Below are positions 35,984-45,463 of a stretch of 64,000 bases of DNA, piece after piece. The notes under the pieces were generated by a model. It was given only the letters and a program-made list of their open reading frames with translations, was not told the DNA's origin and did not search any database. Source of the DNA: Pseudomonas sp. UBA4617 (GTDB lineage Bacteria; Pseudomonadota; Gammaproteobacteria; Pseudomonadales; Pseudomonadaceae); NCBI RefSeq assembly GCF_002386445.1, contig NZ_DGIR01000027.1, positions 209,883 through 273,882 of the forward strand. Direction: 5' to 3'. A program made the position numbers and the translations under genes. Each line of letters opens with the position of its first letter. The stretch's first letter is position 1.

Positions 35984-36750
35984 ACCTCATTCCCGGGCTG
36001 CCGGGCCAGGCCAATGTACTGGTTTGCGGTGCCAGCGAGGGCATTGGCCTGGCGTTGTGCACGACCTTGCTGGCGCGCGACGATGTGCGCCAGGTCTGGG
36101 CCGTGTCGCGCCAGGCCAGCAGCAATGCTGCGTTGCTGGCCCTGGCCAGGCAGCACGCTGGGCGCGTGTCGCTGGTGGATTGCGATGCCCGCGACGAGCA
36201 GGCGCTTGCGGCCCTGGCACAGCAGGTGGGCCACGGCTGCGAGCACCTGCACCTGGTGGTCAGTACGCTGGGCATTCTGCATCAGGAAGGCAGCAAGGCG
36301 GAAAAGTCACTGGCACAACTGGACCTGGCCGGCCTGCAGGCCAGCTTCGCCACCAATGCGTTCGCGCCGGTGCTGTTGCTCAAGCACCTGCTGCCGCTGC
36401 TGCGCCGGCAACCGGCCACCTTCGCGGCGCTTTCGGCCCGGGTCGGCTCGATCAGCGACAACCGCCTGGGCGGCTGGTACAGCTACCGTGCCAGCAAGGC
36501 GGCACTGAACCAGCTGCTGCATACGGCCAGCATCGAACTGAAACGGCTAAACCCCACCGCTACCGTACTGGCCGTGCACCCGGGCACCACCGATACCCGG
36601 CTGTCACGGCCGTTTCAAGGCAACGTGCCGGAGGGCAAACTGTTTGCCCCGGCGTTTGCCGCCCAGTGTGTGATCGAGCTGGTGGGGCAACTTGGGCCGA
36701 CCGAGACTGGCAGTTTCTGGGGCTGGGATGGCCAGCGCATCGAGTGGTGA
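35980..36750 (+). CDS. Short-chain dehydrogenase/reductase (CsgA-like)
   Basis: This 256-aa NAD(P)-binding enzyme has a Rossmann motif (NVLVCGASEGIGLALCTTLL) and the catalytic YxxxK in GGWYSYRASKAALNQ. A PGTTDTRLSRPFQGNVPEGK segment is typical of the CsgA/YciK-like atypical SDRs. The substrate is unknown. It overlaps the nucleotidase stop by 4 nt and is co-transcribed with it. Confidence 0.9.
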   Translation: MNLIPGLPGQANVLVCGASEGIGLALCTTLLARDDVRQVWAVSRQASSNAALLALARQHAGRVSLVDCDARDEQALAALAQQVGHGCEHLHLVVSTLGILHQEGSKAEKSLAQLDLAGLQASFATNAFAPVLLLKHLLPLLRRQPATFAALSARVGSISDNRLGGWYSYRASKAALNQLLHTASIELKRLNPTATVLAVHPGTTDTRLSRPFQGNVPEGKLFAPAFAAQCVIELVGQLGPTETGSFWGWDGQRIEW

Positions 36751-36852
36751 GCGAGGGGCAGCCGCTGGCGCAACCGCAAGCGCCAGTGAACCTTTGCGGC
36801 AAGCGGGGCTCAGTTGTGCAAAGCGCGCTCGCCGCACCGACAAAGGATTGCC

Positions 36853-38610
36853 ATGGGACATGCCCCTTCCACCAACCTGCCGCGGGTTCGCGTCGAGCGT
36901 GAGCTGAGCCTGCGGGCGGTGCTCACCGGCATCGCGCTGGGCATCCTGCTCACGCCCTCGAACGTGTACGCGGGCCTCAGGATTGGCTGGTCGTTCAACA
37001 TGTCGATCATCGCCTTGCTGGTCGGCTTCGCCGTGTGGCAGAGCCTGCCGGGGCGCAGCAGGGGCCGGCCGGCGTGGACGCTGCACGAAAGCAACATCAA
37101 CCAGACCGTGGCCTCGGCCGCCGCGTCCATCGTTTCCGGCGGGCTGGTTGCGCCGATCCCCGCCTACACCCTGCTCACCGGTCACCAGCTGGCCCCCCTG
37201 GCGCTGATGGCCTGGGTGTTCGCCGTGAGTTTCCTGGGCATCTGGATCGCCTGGTACCTGCGCCCCGCCTTGCTCAATGACCATGGCCTGAAATTCCCCG
37301 AAGGCATGGCGACCCTGGAGACATTGCAACAGATCTACCAGCAAGGCCACGAAGCCATGACGCGCATCCAGGTGCTCTGCAGCGCCGCGTTGTTGTCGGG
37401 GCTGGTGAAGTGGATCGACGGCTTCGTCTGGAGCATTCCGCGCTGGGCCCCCACGCCCGTACTCGAGCGCCTGACCTTCACGCTTGACCCGTCGCTGATG
37501 CTGGTCGGTTTCGGCGGCATCATCGGCATTCGCGTGGGCCTGACGCTACTGCTCGGTGCCGCCCTGGCCTGGGGCGGGCTGGCGCCGTGGCTGATCGAAC
37601 AGGCGCTGGTGGTGCTGGCGCCGGATGCCAGCGGGCCTCAGTTCGCAGCCCTGGTGGAATGGCTGCTGTGGCCGGGGGTCAGCCTGATGGTCTGTGCGAC
37701 CCTGACTTCACTGTCGGTTCGCCTGTTGCAAATGCCTAGGCAAAGGCCCACCGAAGCGCTGCAAAACAATGGTTCGCAGGCGCGGACGGGGGTTTCCCCG
37801 AAGCCTGCTGCCGGGTTGCTGTTGTCCATTGTCCTGGTGGTAGCGCTACAGGTGTTGCTGTTCGGCATCGACTGGTGGATGGCGCTGTTGAGCATTCCCC
37901 TGGCGGTGTGCCTTGCCGTGGTCGCCGCGCGCGTGGTGGGGGCCACCGGCATTGCGCCGATCGGCGCCATCGGCAAGCTGTCGCAGCTCGGCTTCGGCCT
38001 GGTCGCCCCGGGCCAGGTGGCGATCAACCTGATGAGCGCCAACACGGCCGGCGGCGCGGCCGGGCAATCCACCGACCTGATGAACGACTTCAAGGTTGGC
38101 CAGGCGATTGGCGCAACACCGCATCGGCAACTCATTGCACAGTGCCTCGGCATCTTCATCGGCAGCGTGGTAGCGGTGCTGGTGTATCGAATGCTGATTC
38201 CCGATCCACAGGCACAACTGCTAACCGAGCAATGGCCGGCACCCGCCGTGGCGACCTGGAAGGCCGTGGCCCAGACATTGACGCAAGGGCTTGGGACGCT
38301 GTCGCCGACGCTGCGTTGGGCAATCGTGGCCGGTAGCGCGGCAGGCGTGCTGCTGGGCGCCCTCGACAGCCGGCTGCCGCAGCGGGTGGCGCGCTGGCTG
38401 CCGAGCACCGCCGCACTGGGGCTGGCGTTCATTCTGCCGGCGTCGATCAGCATGATGATGGGGCTTGGCGCGGTGCTGACGTGGCTGGTCAGTTGCCGTT
38501 GGCCGAGCGTGACAGAGCGGTTTGCGATCACCGCCGCAGCGGGGCTGATTGCCGGGGAAAGCATTACCGGGGTGGGCGCATCGTTCTGGGAGATGGTGCG
38601 CGCGCTGTAA
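36853..38610 (+). CDS. OPT-family (oligopeptide/siderophore-type) transporter
   Basis: This 585-aa protein has about 14 hydrophobic segments. OPT-family marks are the N-terminal ELSLRAVLTGIALGILLTPS with NVYAGLRIGWSF, ESNINQTVASAAASIVSGG, FPEGMATLETLQQ and the C-terminal ERFAITAAAGLIAGESITGV. Bacterial OPT proteins import peptides or metal chelates by proton symport; the substrate here is unknown. ATG 36853 has AAGGA 7 nt upstream, preferred over an earlier in-frame ATG at 36814. Confidence 0.9.
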   Translation: MGHAPSTNLPRVRVERELSLRAVLTGIALGILLTPSNVYAGLRIGWSFNMSIIALLVGFAVWQSLPGRSRGRPAWTLHESNINQTVASAAASIVSGGLVAPIPAYTLLTGHQLAPLALMAWVFAVSFLGIWIAWYLRPALLNDHGLKFPEGMATLETLQQIYQQGHEAMTRIQVLCSAALLSGLVKWIDGFVWSIPRWAPTPVLERLTFTLDPSLMLVGFGGIIGIRVGLTLLLGAALAWGGLAPWLIEQALVVLAPDASGPQFAALVEWLLWPGVSLMVCATLTSLSVRLLQMPRQRPTEALQNNGSQARTGVSPKPAAGLLLSIVLVVALQVLLFGIDWWMALLSIPLAVCLAVVAARVVGATGIAPIGAIGKLSQLGFGLVAPGQVAINLMSANTAGGAAGQSTDLMNDFKVGQAIGATPHRQLIAQCLGIFIGSVVAVLVYRMLIPDPQAQLLTEQWPAPAVATWKAVAQTLTQGLGTLSPTLRWAIVAGSAAGVLLGALDSRLPQRVARWLPSTAALGLAFILPASISMMMGLGAVLTWLVSCRWPSVTERFAITAAAGLIAGESITGVGASFWEMVRAL

Positions 38611-38710
38611 CGGATGACAGCTGCGGCCACCCCGCGTCCCTGTGCCCTCCTGGCGTTGCGTTTGAACTTTGCCCACCGGTTTGCGGCCTCCTCTGCAGGA
38701 GGTACTGAAC

Positions 38711-39091
38711 ATGACCAGCAAGGAACGACACTCGACCCTCATTTGCCTGCAAGCCGGCAAAGTCCTGCTGGTGCGCAAAGCGACCGGCGCATGGTCATTG
38801 CCCGGTGGCAAGATCGATCCCGGGGAAACCCAGCTCGATGCGGCCCGGCGGGAATTGCACGAGGAGACAAGCCTGGAAATGCGCGACGCCCAGTTCCTCG
38901 GCCACCATGTATTCGATGGCGAGGAACACTGGCTCTATCGCATGACCGTGCCCCCCGGGATGACGCCCGCTCCCGCACACGAGATCGTGGAATGCCGCTG
39001 GTTCAGCGGCGCTGAGCTCAACCAGGCGACAGTGCAGCCGAAGGACCTCGAATTACTCAGGCGCGAGGGCTGCATCGGCAGCAGAGCGTGA
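38711..39091 (+). CDS. Nudix hydrolase
   Basis: This 126-aa cytosolic protein has a full Nudix box from about residue 33 (GKIDPGETQLDAARRELHEE), giving GX5EX7REUXEE; the usual Gly near its end is Ser (EETSLE). It hydrolyses a nucleoside diphosphate linked to another group; the substrate is not evident. ATG 38711 lies 7 nt after AGGAGG, a very good site. Confidence 0.9.
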   Translation: MTSKERHSTLICLQAGKVLLVRKATGAWSLPGGKIDPGETQLDAARRELHEETSLEMRDAQFLGHHVFDGEEHWLYRMTVPPGMTPAPAHEIVECRWFSGAELNQATVQPKDLELLRREGCIGSRA

Positions 39092-39196
39092 AGGCATCGA
39101 GGCCAGGGCTTCGCTGAAAATGCCGTTTAGTGCGCTTGCTGAAACGTTTCTGTCGGTCTATAAAATGGGCACAATTCCAAGAAAGGCATGCTGCCC

Positions 39197-40411
39197 ATGT
39201 TTCTTCTCAAACGTTGCGTTGCGCTCAGCGCCCTGTGCGCGACCTCCCACGCCATGGCCTGGGATTACGTCCTGCTCGACACCGACAAGGCTGCCCAGAA
39301 CTGGCAGATCACCAGCCAGCAACTGGGCGTGAAGGCCGACAAGCCCTTCAGCGTGACCGTGCGCACCTTGCACGGGGGGCGGCAGGAGGGTGTCAGCATC
39401 GTCGACATCGATAACGGCACGCTGAAACTGTCGGTCGTGCCGACGCGCGGCATGAACATCCTGCAGGCCTCGGTCGGTACGGTGCGCCTGGGCTGGGACT
39501 CGCCGGTCAAGGAAGTGGTCAACCCGTCCTTCATCGAACTCAACGGGCGCAATGGCCTGGGCTGGCTGGAAGGCTTCAACGAGCTGGTCACCCGCTGCGG
39601 TTACGAATGGGTCGGCCACCCCGGCATCGACAATGGCGAGCTGCTGACCCTGCACGGCCGCGCCGCCAACATTCCTGCGAGCAAAGTCACCCTGCACATC
39701 GATGAGAAACCACCGTACGCCATCAGCTTGCGTGGCGAACTGAAAGAACAGGCGTTCAAGAAGGTCGACTTCGCTGTCGCCACCGAAGTGGTTACCGAAC
39801 CCGGTAGCGTGGCATTCACCGTCAACGACACGCTGACCAACAACGGCGACTATGCGAAGGAATACCAGGCGCTGTATCACAGCAATTTCAGCACGCCGTT
39901 CCTCGAGCAAGGTGCGCGTTTCGCCGCGCCGGTGAAACAGGTATCGCCGTTCAACGACAAGGCCAAGGGCGACCTGCCCGACTGGCAGACCTACCGCGCG
40001 CCGACCCGGGACTATGACGAAACGGTGTACAACGTGGTGCCGTATGCCGATGCCCAGGGCGATACCTTGACGGTGTTGCATAACAAGGCGGGCAACCTGG
40101 GCGTCTCGGTCGGTTTCAATACCGCGACACTGCCGGTGTTCTCGCTGTGGAAGAACACCGACACCCAAGGTCAGGGTTATGTCACGGGGCTGGAGCCCGG
40201 GACGAGTTTTTCCTACAACCGCCGTTACCAGCGGCCACTGAACCTGGTGCCTACCATCGGCCCCAAGGAACACCGGCAGTTCCATATCCGCTACAGCTTG
40301 TTGGCGGACAAGGCAGCGGTGGACGAGGCCTTGAAGCAGGTCAACGAGATCCAGGGTGGGCGCGAAACCGAGGTGCGGCAGACGCCATTGGTTGATCTGA
40401 GCAAGGGCTGA
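39197..40411 (+). CDS. Exported DUF4432 / aldose-1-epimerase-like protein
   Basis: This 404-aa protein has a Sec signal peptide (FLLKRCVALSALCATSHAMA, then WDYV) and a galactose-mutarotase-like beta-sandwich of the DUF4432 type (LSVVPTRGMNILQASVG, GWLEGFNELVTRCG, HGRAANIPASKV). It is probably periplasmic and binds a sugar, but the reaction is unknown. I prefer ATG 39197 because AAAGG is then 9-10 nt upstream; ATG 39188 would place it 1 nt away. Confidence 0.83.
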   Translation: MFLLKRCVALSALCATSHAMAWDYVLLDTDKAAQNWQITSQQLGVKADKPFSVTVRTLHGGRQEGVSIVDIDNGTLKLSVVPTRGMNILQASVGTVRLGWDSPVKEVVNPSFIELNGRNGLGWLEGFNELVTRCGYEWVGHPGIDNGELLTLHGRAANIPASKVTLHIDEKPPYAISLRGELKEQAFKKVDFAVATEVVTEPGSVAFTVNDTLTNNGDYAKEYQALYHSNFSTPFLEQGARFAAPVKQVSPFNDKAKGDLPDWQTYRAPTRDYDETVYNVVPYADAQGDTLTVLHNKAGNLGVSVGFNTATLPVFSLWKNTDTQGQGYVTGLEPGTSFSYNRRYQRPLNLVPTIGPKEHRQFHIRYSLLADKAAVDEALKQVNEIQGGRETEVRQTPLVDLSKG

Positions 40412-40457
40412 TGCCGTCGAGGCCGGCCAGCGGGCTCGCCCCGCCCACTTGGCACTG

Positions 40458-40862
40458 TCACTGGAGGCAGCTTGCCTGCCGGCGATGACTGCCGGATGCC
40501 TGCGCTTGCCAGGTCTGCGGGGTCATGCCTTCGGAACTGAAGAAGGCCCGGCAGAAATGGGATTGATCGTAAAAGCCGCAGGTCAGTGCGATGTCCACAA
40601 GCAGCATGCGGGATGTTCTCAACAATACCTTGCTCTTCATCACCCGCTGCTCACGCAGCCATTGCTGCGGGGGCATGCGGGTACTCTGCTTGAACCGGCG
40701 CGAGAAGTGGCTGCGTGACAGTGCGCACGCTGCGGCAACTTCGGCTACCGAGATGCCGGTGTCCAGGCGTTCCAGCATGAGTCGTTTGGCAGCTTCCATC
40801 TGCCCGGAGCCGAGCAGCGCCGTTGCGGCCGGCGCAGTGGCCGGTACGGTGAATTGTTCCAT
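40458..40862 (-). CDS. Short AraC-family regulator (DNA-binding domain only)
   Basis: This 134-aa protein consists almost only of the two AraC helix-turn-helix units (ISVAEVAAACALSRSHFSRR and DIALTCGFYDQSHFCRAFFS). It has no N-terminal sensor domain, so it resembles SoxS/MarA-size regulators. It lies downstream of, and on the same strand as, the isochorismatase-like gene (156 nt gap). Target and signal are unknown. Confidence 0.87.
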   Translation of the reverse strand: MEQFTVPATAPAATALLGSGQMEAAKRLMLERLDTGISVAEVAAACALSRSHFSRRFKQSTRMPPQQWLREQRVMKSKVLLRTSRMLLVDIALTCGFYDQSHFCRAFFSSEGMTPQTWQAQASGSHRRQASCLQ

Positions 40863-41018
40863 GTTCTCACCCGTTCACACGTCCAGGTAACCGGGTGCGC
40901 GCGCTTCGTGCTGTCGCAATCCGGGCACTGCTCTTCCCGCAGGAAAACCATGCCCAGGCAGCCGCTGCGCACCCTTGCATACATTACCAGCCCCGGTGCA
41001 GGGGCTGGCGACGACAGC

Positions 41019-41705
41019 TCAGACAGGTGCCGCCACAGGGGCCAGGGTCGGGCCATGCTGAACGCGCTCAGGCGCCTTGTGCACCATGGTGTAGGCGTAG
41101 TCGACGCCCATGCCGTAGGCGCCGGAATGCTCTTTCACCAGCGCCATCACCGCATCGTAGGTGGCCCGGTTCTTCCAGTCGCGCTGCCATTCCAGCAGCA
41201 CCTGTTGCCAGGTTACCGGTACCACGCCCGCCTGGATCATGCGCTGCATGGCGTAGTCGTGGGCTTCCTTGCTGGTGCCGCCGGAGGCATCCGCCACCAT
41301 GTAGATTTCATAGCCGGCATCGTGCATTGCCGACAGGGCGAAGGTGGTGTTGCACACTTCAGTCCACAGGCCGGAAACGATCACCTTGTTGCGGCCGTTG
41401 TGCTTGAGCGCGTCACGCACCTTCTGGTCATCCCAGGAGTTCATCGAGGTGCGCTCCAGCAGCGGAGCCTCCGGGAACACCGCGAGCAGCTCCGGGTAGG
41501 TGTGCCCCGAGAAACTTTCGGTCTCGACCGTGGTGATAGTGGTGGGCACCTCGAAAATCTTCGCCGCCTTGGCCAGGGCAACGGTGTTGTTCTTCAACGT
41601 CTGGCGGTCGATGCTCTGCACGCCGAAAGCCATCTGCGGCTGCTGGTCGATGAAGATCAGCTGGCTGTTGAAGGGAGTCAGAACTTCGGTTTTAGGGTTG
41701 CGCAT
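41019..41705 (-). CDS. Isochorismatase-family cysteine hydrolase (YcaC-like)
   Basis: This 228-aa cytosolic protein has the family's catalytic triad visible: D20 in LIFIDQQPQM, K107 in GRNKVIVSGL and C118 in LWTEVCNTTF. The length and the C-terminal half (ATYDAVMALVKEHSGAYGMG) match the YcaC group of unknown substrate. ATG 41705 has GAGGAAAC upstream. A RidA-family gene is divergent; isochorismatase-like amidohydrolases and RidA proteins often accompany each other in amide or ureido-compound breakdown, so a shared role is plausible. Confidence 0.9.
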   Translation of the reverse strand: MRNPKTEVLTPFNSQLIFIDQQPQMAFGVQSIDRQTLKNNTVALAKAAKIFEVPTTITTVETESFSGHTYPELLAVFPEAPLLERTSMNSWDDQKVRDALKHNGRNKVIVSGLWTEVCNTTFALSAMHDAGYEIYMVADASGGTSKEAHDYAMQRMIQAGVVPVTWQQVLLEWQRDWKNRATYDAVMALVKEHSGAYGMGVDYAYTMVHKAPERVQHGPTLAPVAAPV

Positions 41706-41934
41706 GGTTGTTTCCTCTACTCTGGATGATGGTCGGTCGCACCATTCGCGGTGCACGCCTCGGCGTCGTCGCCGCTTGAGGTCGAGCACAAGATAGCGAA
41801 ACCCTGCAGGCAATGGTGGCGCACTTTTGCGCCACTGCAAGCGCATTAATGCGCCACCAGGCCGGGCGCTGCACTGCTAGCATCTGCCTCTCGATACGGG
41901 TCAACCCGGCCCGCTCATTTGCAGGGGAATACAC

Positions 41935-42402
41935 ATGCCAGCTTCACAACCACTCAATAAAGACACCGCTTACTGGGGCGTTTCCTGGGAGGATGCCTAT
42001 GGCTATCCGCAGGCACGCCGGGTCGGTAACGAGATTTATGTGTCGGGCCAGTTCAACCATGACGAGGACGGCAACCTCATTGCCCCGGCTCCACTCGATG
42101 GCGACGGCAAGCCGAGTGATTTTTCGGCGATGGGCGAGCAGATGCGGGTCGCCTACGCCAACATCGCCAAGCTGCTCGCCCTGTATGGCGCCACCTTGCA
42201 GGATGTGGTCGAGGAGACGCTCTACGTGCTCGACATGGACGCGGCCTTCGCCGTCGTTGGCAAGGTGCGCAAGGCGGCGTATGGCACTGAGCGGCCTCAG
42301 TGCGCAAGCAACATCATTGGTGTTTCCAGGCTTGCCCAGCGCCCGCAGTTGATCGAAATTGCCTGCAAGGCCGTGATAGGTGCCGGCGCATCCGGGCGCT
42401 AG
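41935..42402 (+). CDS. RidA/YjgF-family protein
   Basis: This 155-aa protein shows the YjgF fold: GNEIYVSGQFNHDEDGNL, QMRVAYANIAKLLALYGATL, LYVLDMDAAF, and RPQCASNIIGVSRLAQRPQL near the end. RidA members deaminate reactive enamines or imines; the longer ones, such as this, are often pathway-specific. ATG 41935 follows CAGGGGAA. It diverges from the isochorismatase-like gene. Confidence 0.9.
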   Translation: MPASQPLNKDTAYWGVSWEDAYGYPQARRVGNEIYVSGQFNHDEDGNLIAPAPLDGDGKPSDFSAMGEQMRVAYANIAKLLALYGATLQDVVEETLYVLDMDAAFAVVGKVRKAAYGTERPQCASNIIGVSRLAQRPQLIEIACKAVIGAGASGR

Positions 42403-42418
42403 CTCGCCCGGCCTGGCC

Positions 42419-43453
42419 TCAACTGGCCGGAAGGCGCCCTTCGACCAAGGGCTTCTGCTCGGCCACGGCGGCGGCACAGAAGGTCATGAAGGCTTTGACT
42501 CGCCACGACTTGCGGATGTCCTGGTGGGTCAGCAGCCACAGTTCATCCTGCAGCTCGGGCACCACCGGGCCGGCACGGACCAACCCCGGGGTGATATCGC
42601 CCAGCATGCACGGGAGAAAACCGTACCCGAGCCCTGCCGCAATGGCCGCGCTCGCAGCGGCGACGGAATCGGTGCGGTACACGATGCGCTCGGGGGCGAC
42701 CCGGTTCTCGACATAACTTGTCGCCCGCAAACCGCACAACGCGGCAGCATACGAGACCCATGACTGTTCGCCTTCGAAAAGGGCGGCGGTGTCTGCCTGG
42801 CCGGCACGGCAATACGGCGCCCAGGCGATGGTCGCCAGTTTGCGACCGACCAGGCTGTCGGCAGGTTTACGCGTCGCCCGGATGGCGATATCCGACTCGT
42901 CCCGGGCCAGGCTCAAGGTCTGGTTACCGACCAGGACTTCCAGGGTGATGCCCTCGTTCAGCGCCTTGAACTCGGCGATGATCGGGGTGAGGAAATGCAA
43001 CAGCAGCGAGTCGCTGGTGGTGATCCGCAGCTTGCCGAGGGGGCCCTGGCCAGCACGGGAAACACGCCGTGCAACGCTGACGATGTCCAGCTCCACGCGC
43101 TCGGCCAGCGCCCGCAGCTCGGCACCTTCGGCCGTAAGCAGGTAGCCCGACTTGCGGTGATCGAACAGGGCGATACCCAGCGTGCGCTCGACCTGGGCAA
43201 TGCGCCGCGAAACGGTGGACACGTTCACCCCGAGCTTCTTGGCCGTGGCGGCACGATTGCCACACTCACTGAGGGTCTTGATGATCCGCAGGTCATCCCA
43301 TGCCAGTTGGCTGACGGCCTCGCCTGCGTCCCACTTCGCAGGGGTGGCCGAAGCGGGCTGAGGTTTTCCAGTGAGTGATTGCACAGATTCTGATCCACAG
43401 GCGAATGCGCCGATGATACGAGAAGCGACCGGGGTGAACCAAGTTGTCTGCAT
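42419..43453 (-). CDS. LysR-family regulator
   Basis: This 344-aa protein has an HTH (LRIIKTLSECGNRAATAKKL, NVSTVSRRIAQVERTLGIAL) displaced about 45 residues from the N-terminus if ATG 43453 is used, and a LysR effector domain. The first 40 residues are not LysR-like, so the true start may be further in (for example a GTG near 43385). It lies 11 nt after the quinone-oxidoreductase-like gene and is probably co-transcribed with it. Confidence 0.85.
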   Translation of the reverse strand: MQTTWFTPVASRIIGAFACGSESVQSLTGKPQPASATPAKWDAGEAVSQLAWDDLRIIKTLSECGNRAATAKKLGVNVSTVSRRIAQVERTLGIALFDHRKSGYLLTAEGAELRALAERVELDIVSVARRVSRAGQGPLGKLRITTSDSLLLHFLTPIIAEFKALNEGITLEVLVGNQTLSLARDESDIAIRATRKPADSLVGRKLATIAWAPYCRAGQADTAALFEGEQSWVSYAAALCGLRATSYVENRVAPERIVYRTDSVAAASAAIAAGLGYGFLPCMLGDITPGLVRAGPVVPELQDELWLLTHQDIRKSWRVKAFMTFCAAAVAEQKPLVEGRLPAS

Positions 43454-43464
43454 TGCAGCAGTGC

Positions 43465-44466
43465 CTAGTCGCTCGACACGCGGATCACTGTCTTGCCTGT
43501 ACCACGACCTTCCGCGACCTGGCAAAACGCCTCGTTGACGTCTGCCAGCGCGAACTGCCGCGGGTCCACCCGAATCTGCAACTGCCCGGCATCCGCCAGC
43601 GCAGCGGCCTCGCGCAGGATAGCCCCGTGGTGTTCGCGCCCCTGGCCTGTGAGCAACGGTGTCAAGGTGAACACGCCCGAGTAGGTGGCGCTTCTGAACG
43701 ATAACGGCGCGAGGCTGTGCTGGCCCCAACCGAGGCAACTGAGCACGTGGCCGGTATAAGGCTTGACCGCCAGGAACGAAGCATCCAGGGTGCTGCCGCC
43801 TACGGTGTCATAGACGATGTCGAACCCCTCCCCGGCCGTGTACTGCTGCACGTAGGCCTCCACGCTCTGCGCCCGGTAATCGATTGCCGTGGCGCCGAGG
43901 GCGCGAATGAAGTCGAGGCTGGCCGCCGAACCGGTGGCGTAGACGTCGGCACCGCGTGCCTTGGCCAACTGAACCGCCACCCGGCCTACCCCACCTGCCC
44001 CACCGTGAATCAGCACGCGCTGGCCAGGACGGACATTGGCGCGGTCGACCAGGCCTTCCCATGCAGTGATGAATACCAGCGGCAACGCCGCCGCCTCATC
44101 CATGGCGAGGGCCTGCGGCTTTGCTGCGATCAGCCGGGCATCCACTGCGATGTATTCAGCCATGGTGCCCTGGGCACCGCCTATGCCACCGGCCATGCCG
44201 AACACTTCCTGACCGACGACAAACCCTTCGACCGCCTCGCCCAGTTCGACGACCGTGCCGGCCAGGTCCAGGCCGAGTACCGCCGGCAGCGGCTGGCGGG
44301 CATGTGCACCTGCGCCAGTGGCGATCTTGGTATCGAGCGGGTTGACGCCCGCGACGTGGACCCGCACCAGCACCTGCCCCTTGGCGGGCTTCGGGCGGTC
44401 AACGTGGCGCACAGCCAGCGGGGCCTGGGCGGATTCTGCGATAGCGGCGAGCATGGTCTGTTTCAT
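43465..44466 (-). CDS. Zinc-independent MDR, quinone oxidoreductase-like
   Basis: This 333-aa protein has an N-terminal GroES-like domain (GQVLVRVHVAGVNPLDTKIA) and an NADPH-binding Rossmann motif (HGGAGGVGRVAVQLAKARG). The structural-zinc cysteines of alcohol dehydrogenases are absent, indicating a quinone reductase/enoyl reductase. ATG 44466 with GAGG upstream is preferred over a start 21 codons earlier. It is divergent from a LysR gene at 44572 and followed by another LysR gene. Confidence 0.9.
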   Translation of the reverse strand: MKQTMLAAIAESAQAPLAVRHVDRPKPAKGQVLVRVHVAGVNPLDTKIATGAGAHARQPLPAVLGLDLAGTVVELGEAVEGFVVGQEVFGMAGGIGGAQGTMAEYIAVDARLIAAKPQALAMDEAAALPLVFITAWEGLVDRANVRPGQRVLIHGGAGGVGRVAVQLAKARGADVYATGSAASLDFIRALGATAIDYRAQSVEAYVQQYTAGEGFDIVYDTVGGSTLDASFLAVKPYTGHVLSCLGWGQHSLAPLSFRSATYSGVFTLTPLLTGQGREHHGAILREAAALADAGQLQIRVDPRQFALADVNEAFCQVAEGRGTGKTVIRVSSD

Positions 44467-44571
44467 GACGGGAACCTCATTGAGTGGACGCTTACAGGTT
44501 GCGCCGCCCAGCTCATTCCGATAAGACACTAGATCGGCATATGACTTATTCCTCCAAGAGGCCAGATAGCG

Positions 44572-45450
44572 ATGGATCTGTTCGACAACATGCGCGTCTT
44601 CGTACGCGTGGTGGAGCGTGGGTCGTTTTCAGCGGTCGCTCGCGAACTTGGCATCGGGCAGCCTGCGGTCAGCAAACAGGTCCGCGCCCTGGAGCGCTAC
44701 CTGGGCGGGCCGGTATTTGCACGCAGTACCCGTCGGCTGGTCCTCACCGACCAGGGGCAGCGGTTCTACCGCCACTGCCAGGAGATTCTCGGCCAGCTGG
44801 AATCCGCCACGCGCAGCTTTGCCAGTGGCCAGGAGCAGATTGCCGGCCTGCTACGGATCGCCGCGCCGGTGAGCTACGGGCGGTTGTGCATAGCGCCGCT
44901 GCTGGGCAGCTTTCTGCAACGCCACCCTGAAGTGCGGGTCGACCTGCGGCTGAACGATCACAACGAAGACTTGCTGACGGAAAACATCGACGTCGCCATC
45001 CGCATCGGGGTGCTGAAGCACGAGGGCCTGGTGGCCGTGCCGCTGGGCACCAGCGTGCGCCGGGTCTACGCTGCGCCGGCTTACCTGGAGCGCCACGGGC
45101 AGCCACGCCAGCCCGCCGAACTGGCACACCACAACTGCATCGGCTTCACCTTGCTGACGCACTACGACAACTGGCAGTTCAGCCAAGGCGAGCAAGCGCT
45201 CGAGGTTGCCATCAAAGGCAATGTCACCAGCAACAGCAGCGAGGCCATCCGCGAAATGGTGCTCGGTGGCCTGGGCATTTCCCTGTCGCCCGAATGGCTG
45301 TTCGCAGCCGATGTCGCGCACGGTAGCGTGCGTAGCGTGCTTGACGATTACCAGGCCATCGCACTGCCTGTCAGTGCAGTGTTCAGCCCCGAACGACGGC
45401 GCTCAGCCCGCACAAAAGCATTCATCGATTTTCTCCGAATGCACCTGTAG
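44572..45450 (+). CDS. LysR-family regulator divergent from quinone oxidoreductase
   Basis: This 292-aa protein has an HTH (MRVFVRVVERGSFSAVAREL, QPAVSKQVRALERYLGGPVF) and a CrgA/DmlR-like effector domain (LRLNDHNEDLLTENIDVAIR). ATG 44572 follows AAGAGGCC. It shares a 105-nt divergent promoter region with the MDR gene and is its probable regulator. Confidence 0.9.
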   Translation: MDLFDNMRVFVRVVERGSFSAVARELGIGQPAVSKQVRALERYLGGPVFARSTRRLVLTDQGQRFYRHCQEILGQLESATRSFASGQEQIAGLLRIAAPVSYGRLCIAPLLGSFLQRHPEVRVDLRLNDHNEDLLTENIDVAIRIGVLKHEGLVAVPLGTSVRRVYAAPAYLERHGQPRQPAELAHHNCIGFTLLTHYDNWQFSQGEQALEVAIKGNVTSNSSEAIREMVLGGLGISLSPEWLFAADVAHGSVRSVLDDYQAIALPVSAVFSPERRRSARTKAFIDFLRMHL

Positions 45451-45463
45451 GCGCCCCCAGGCC

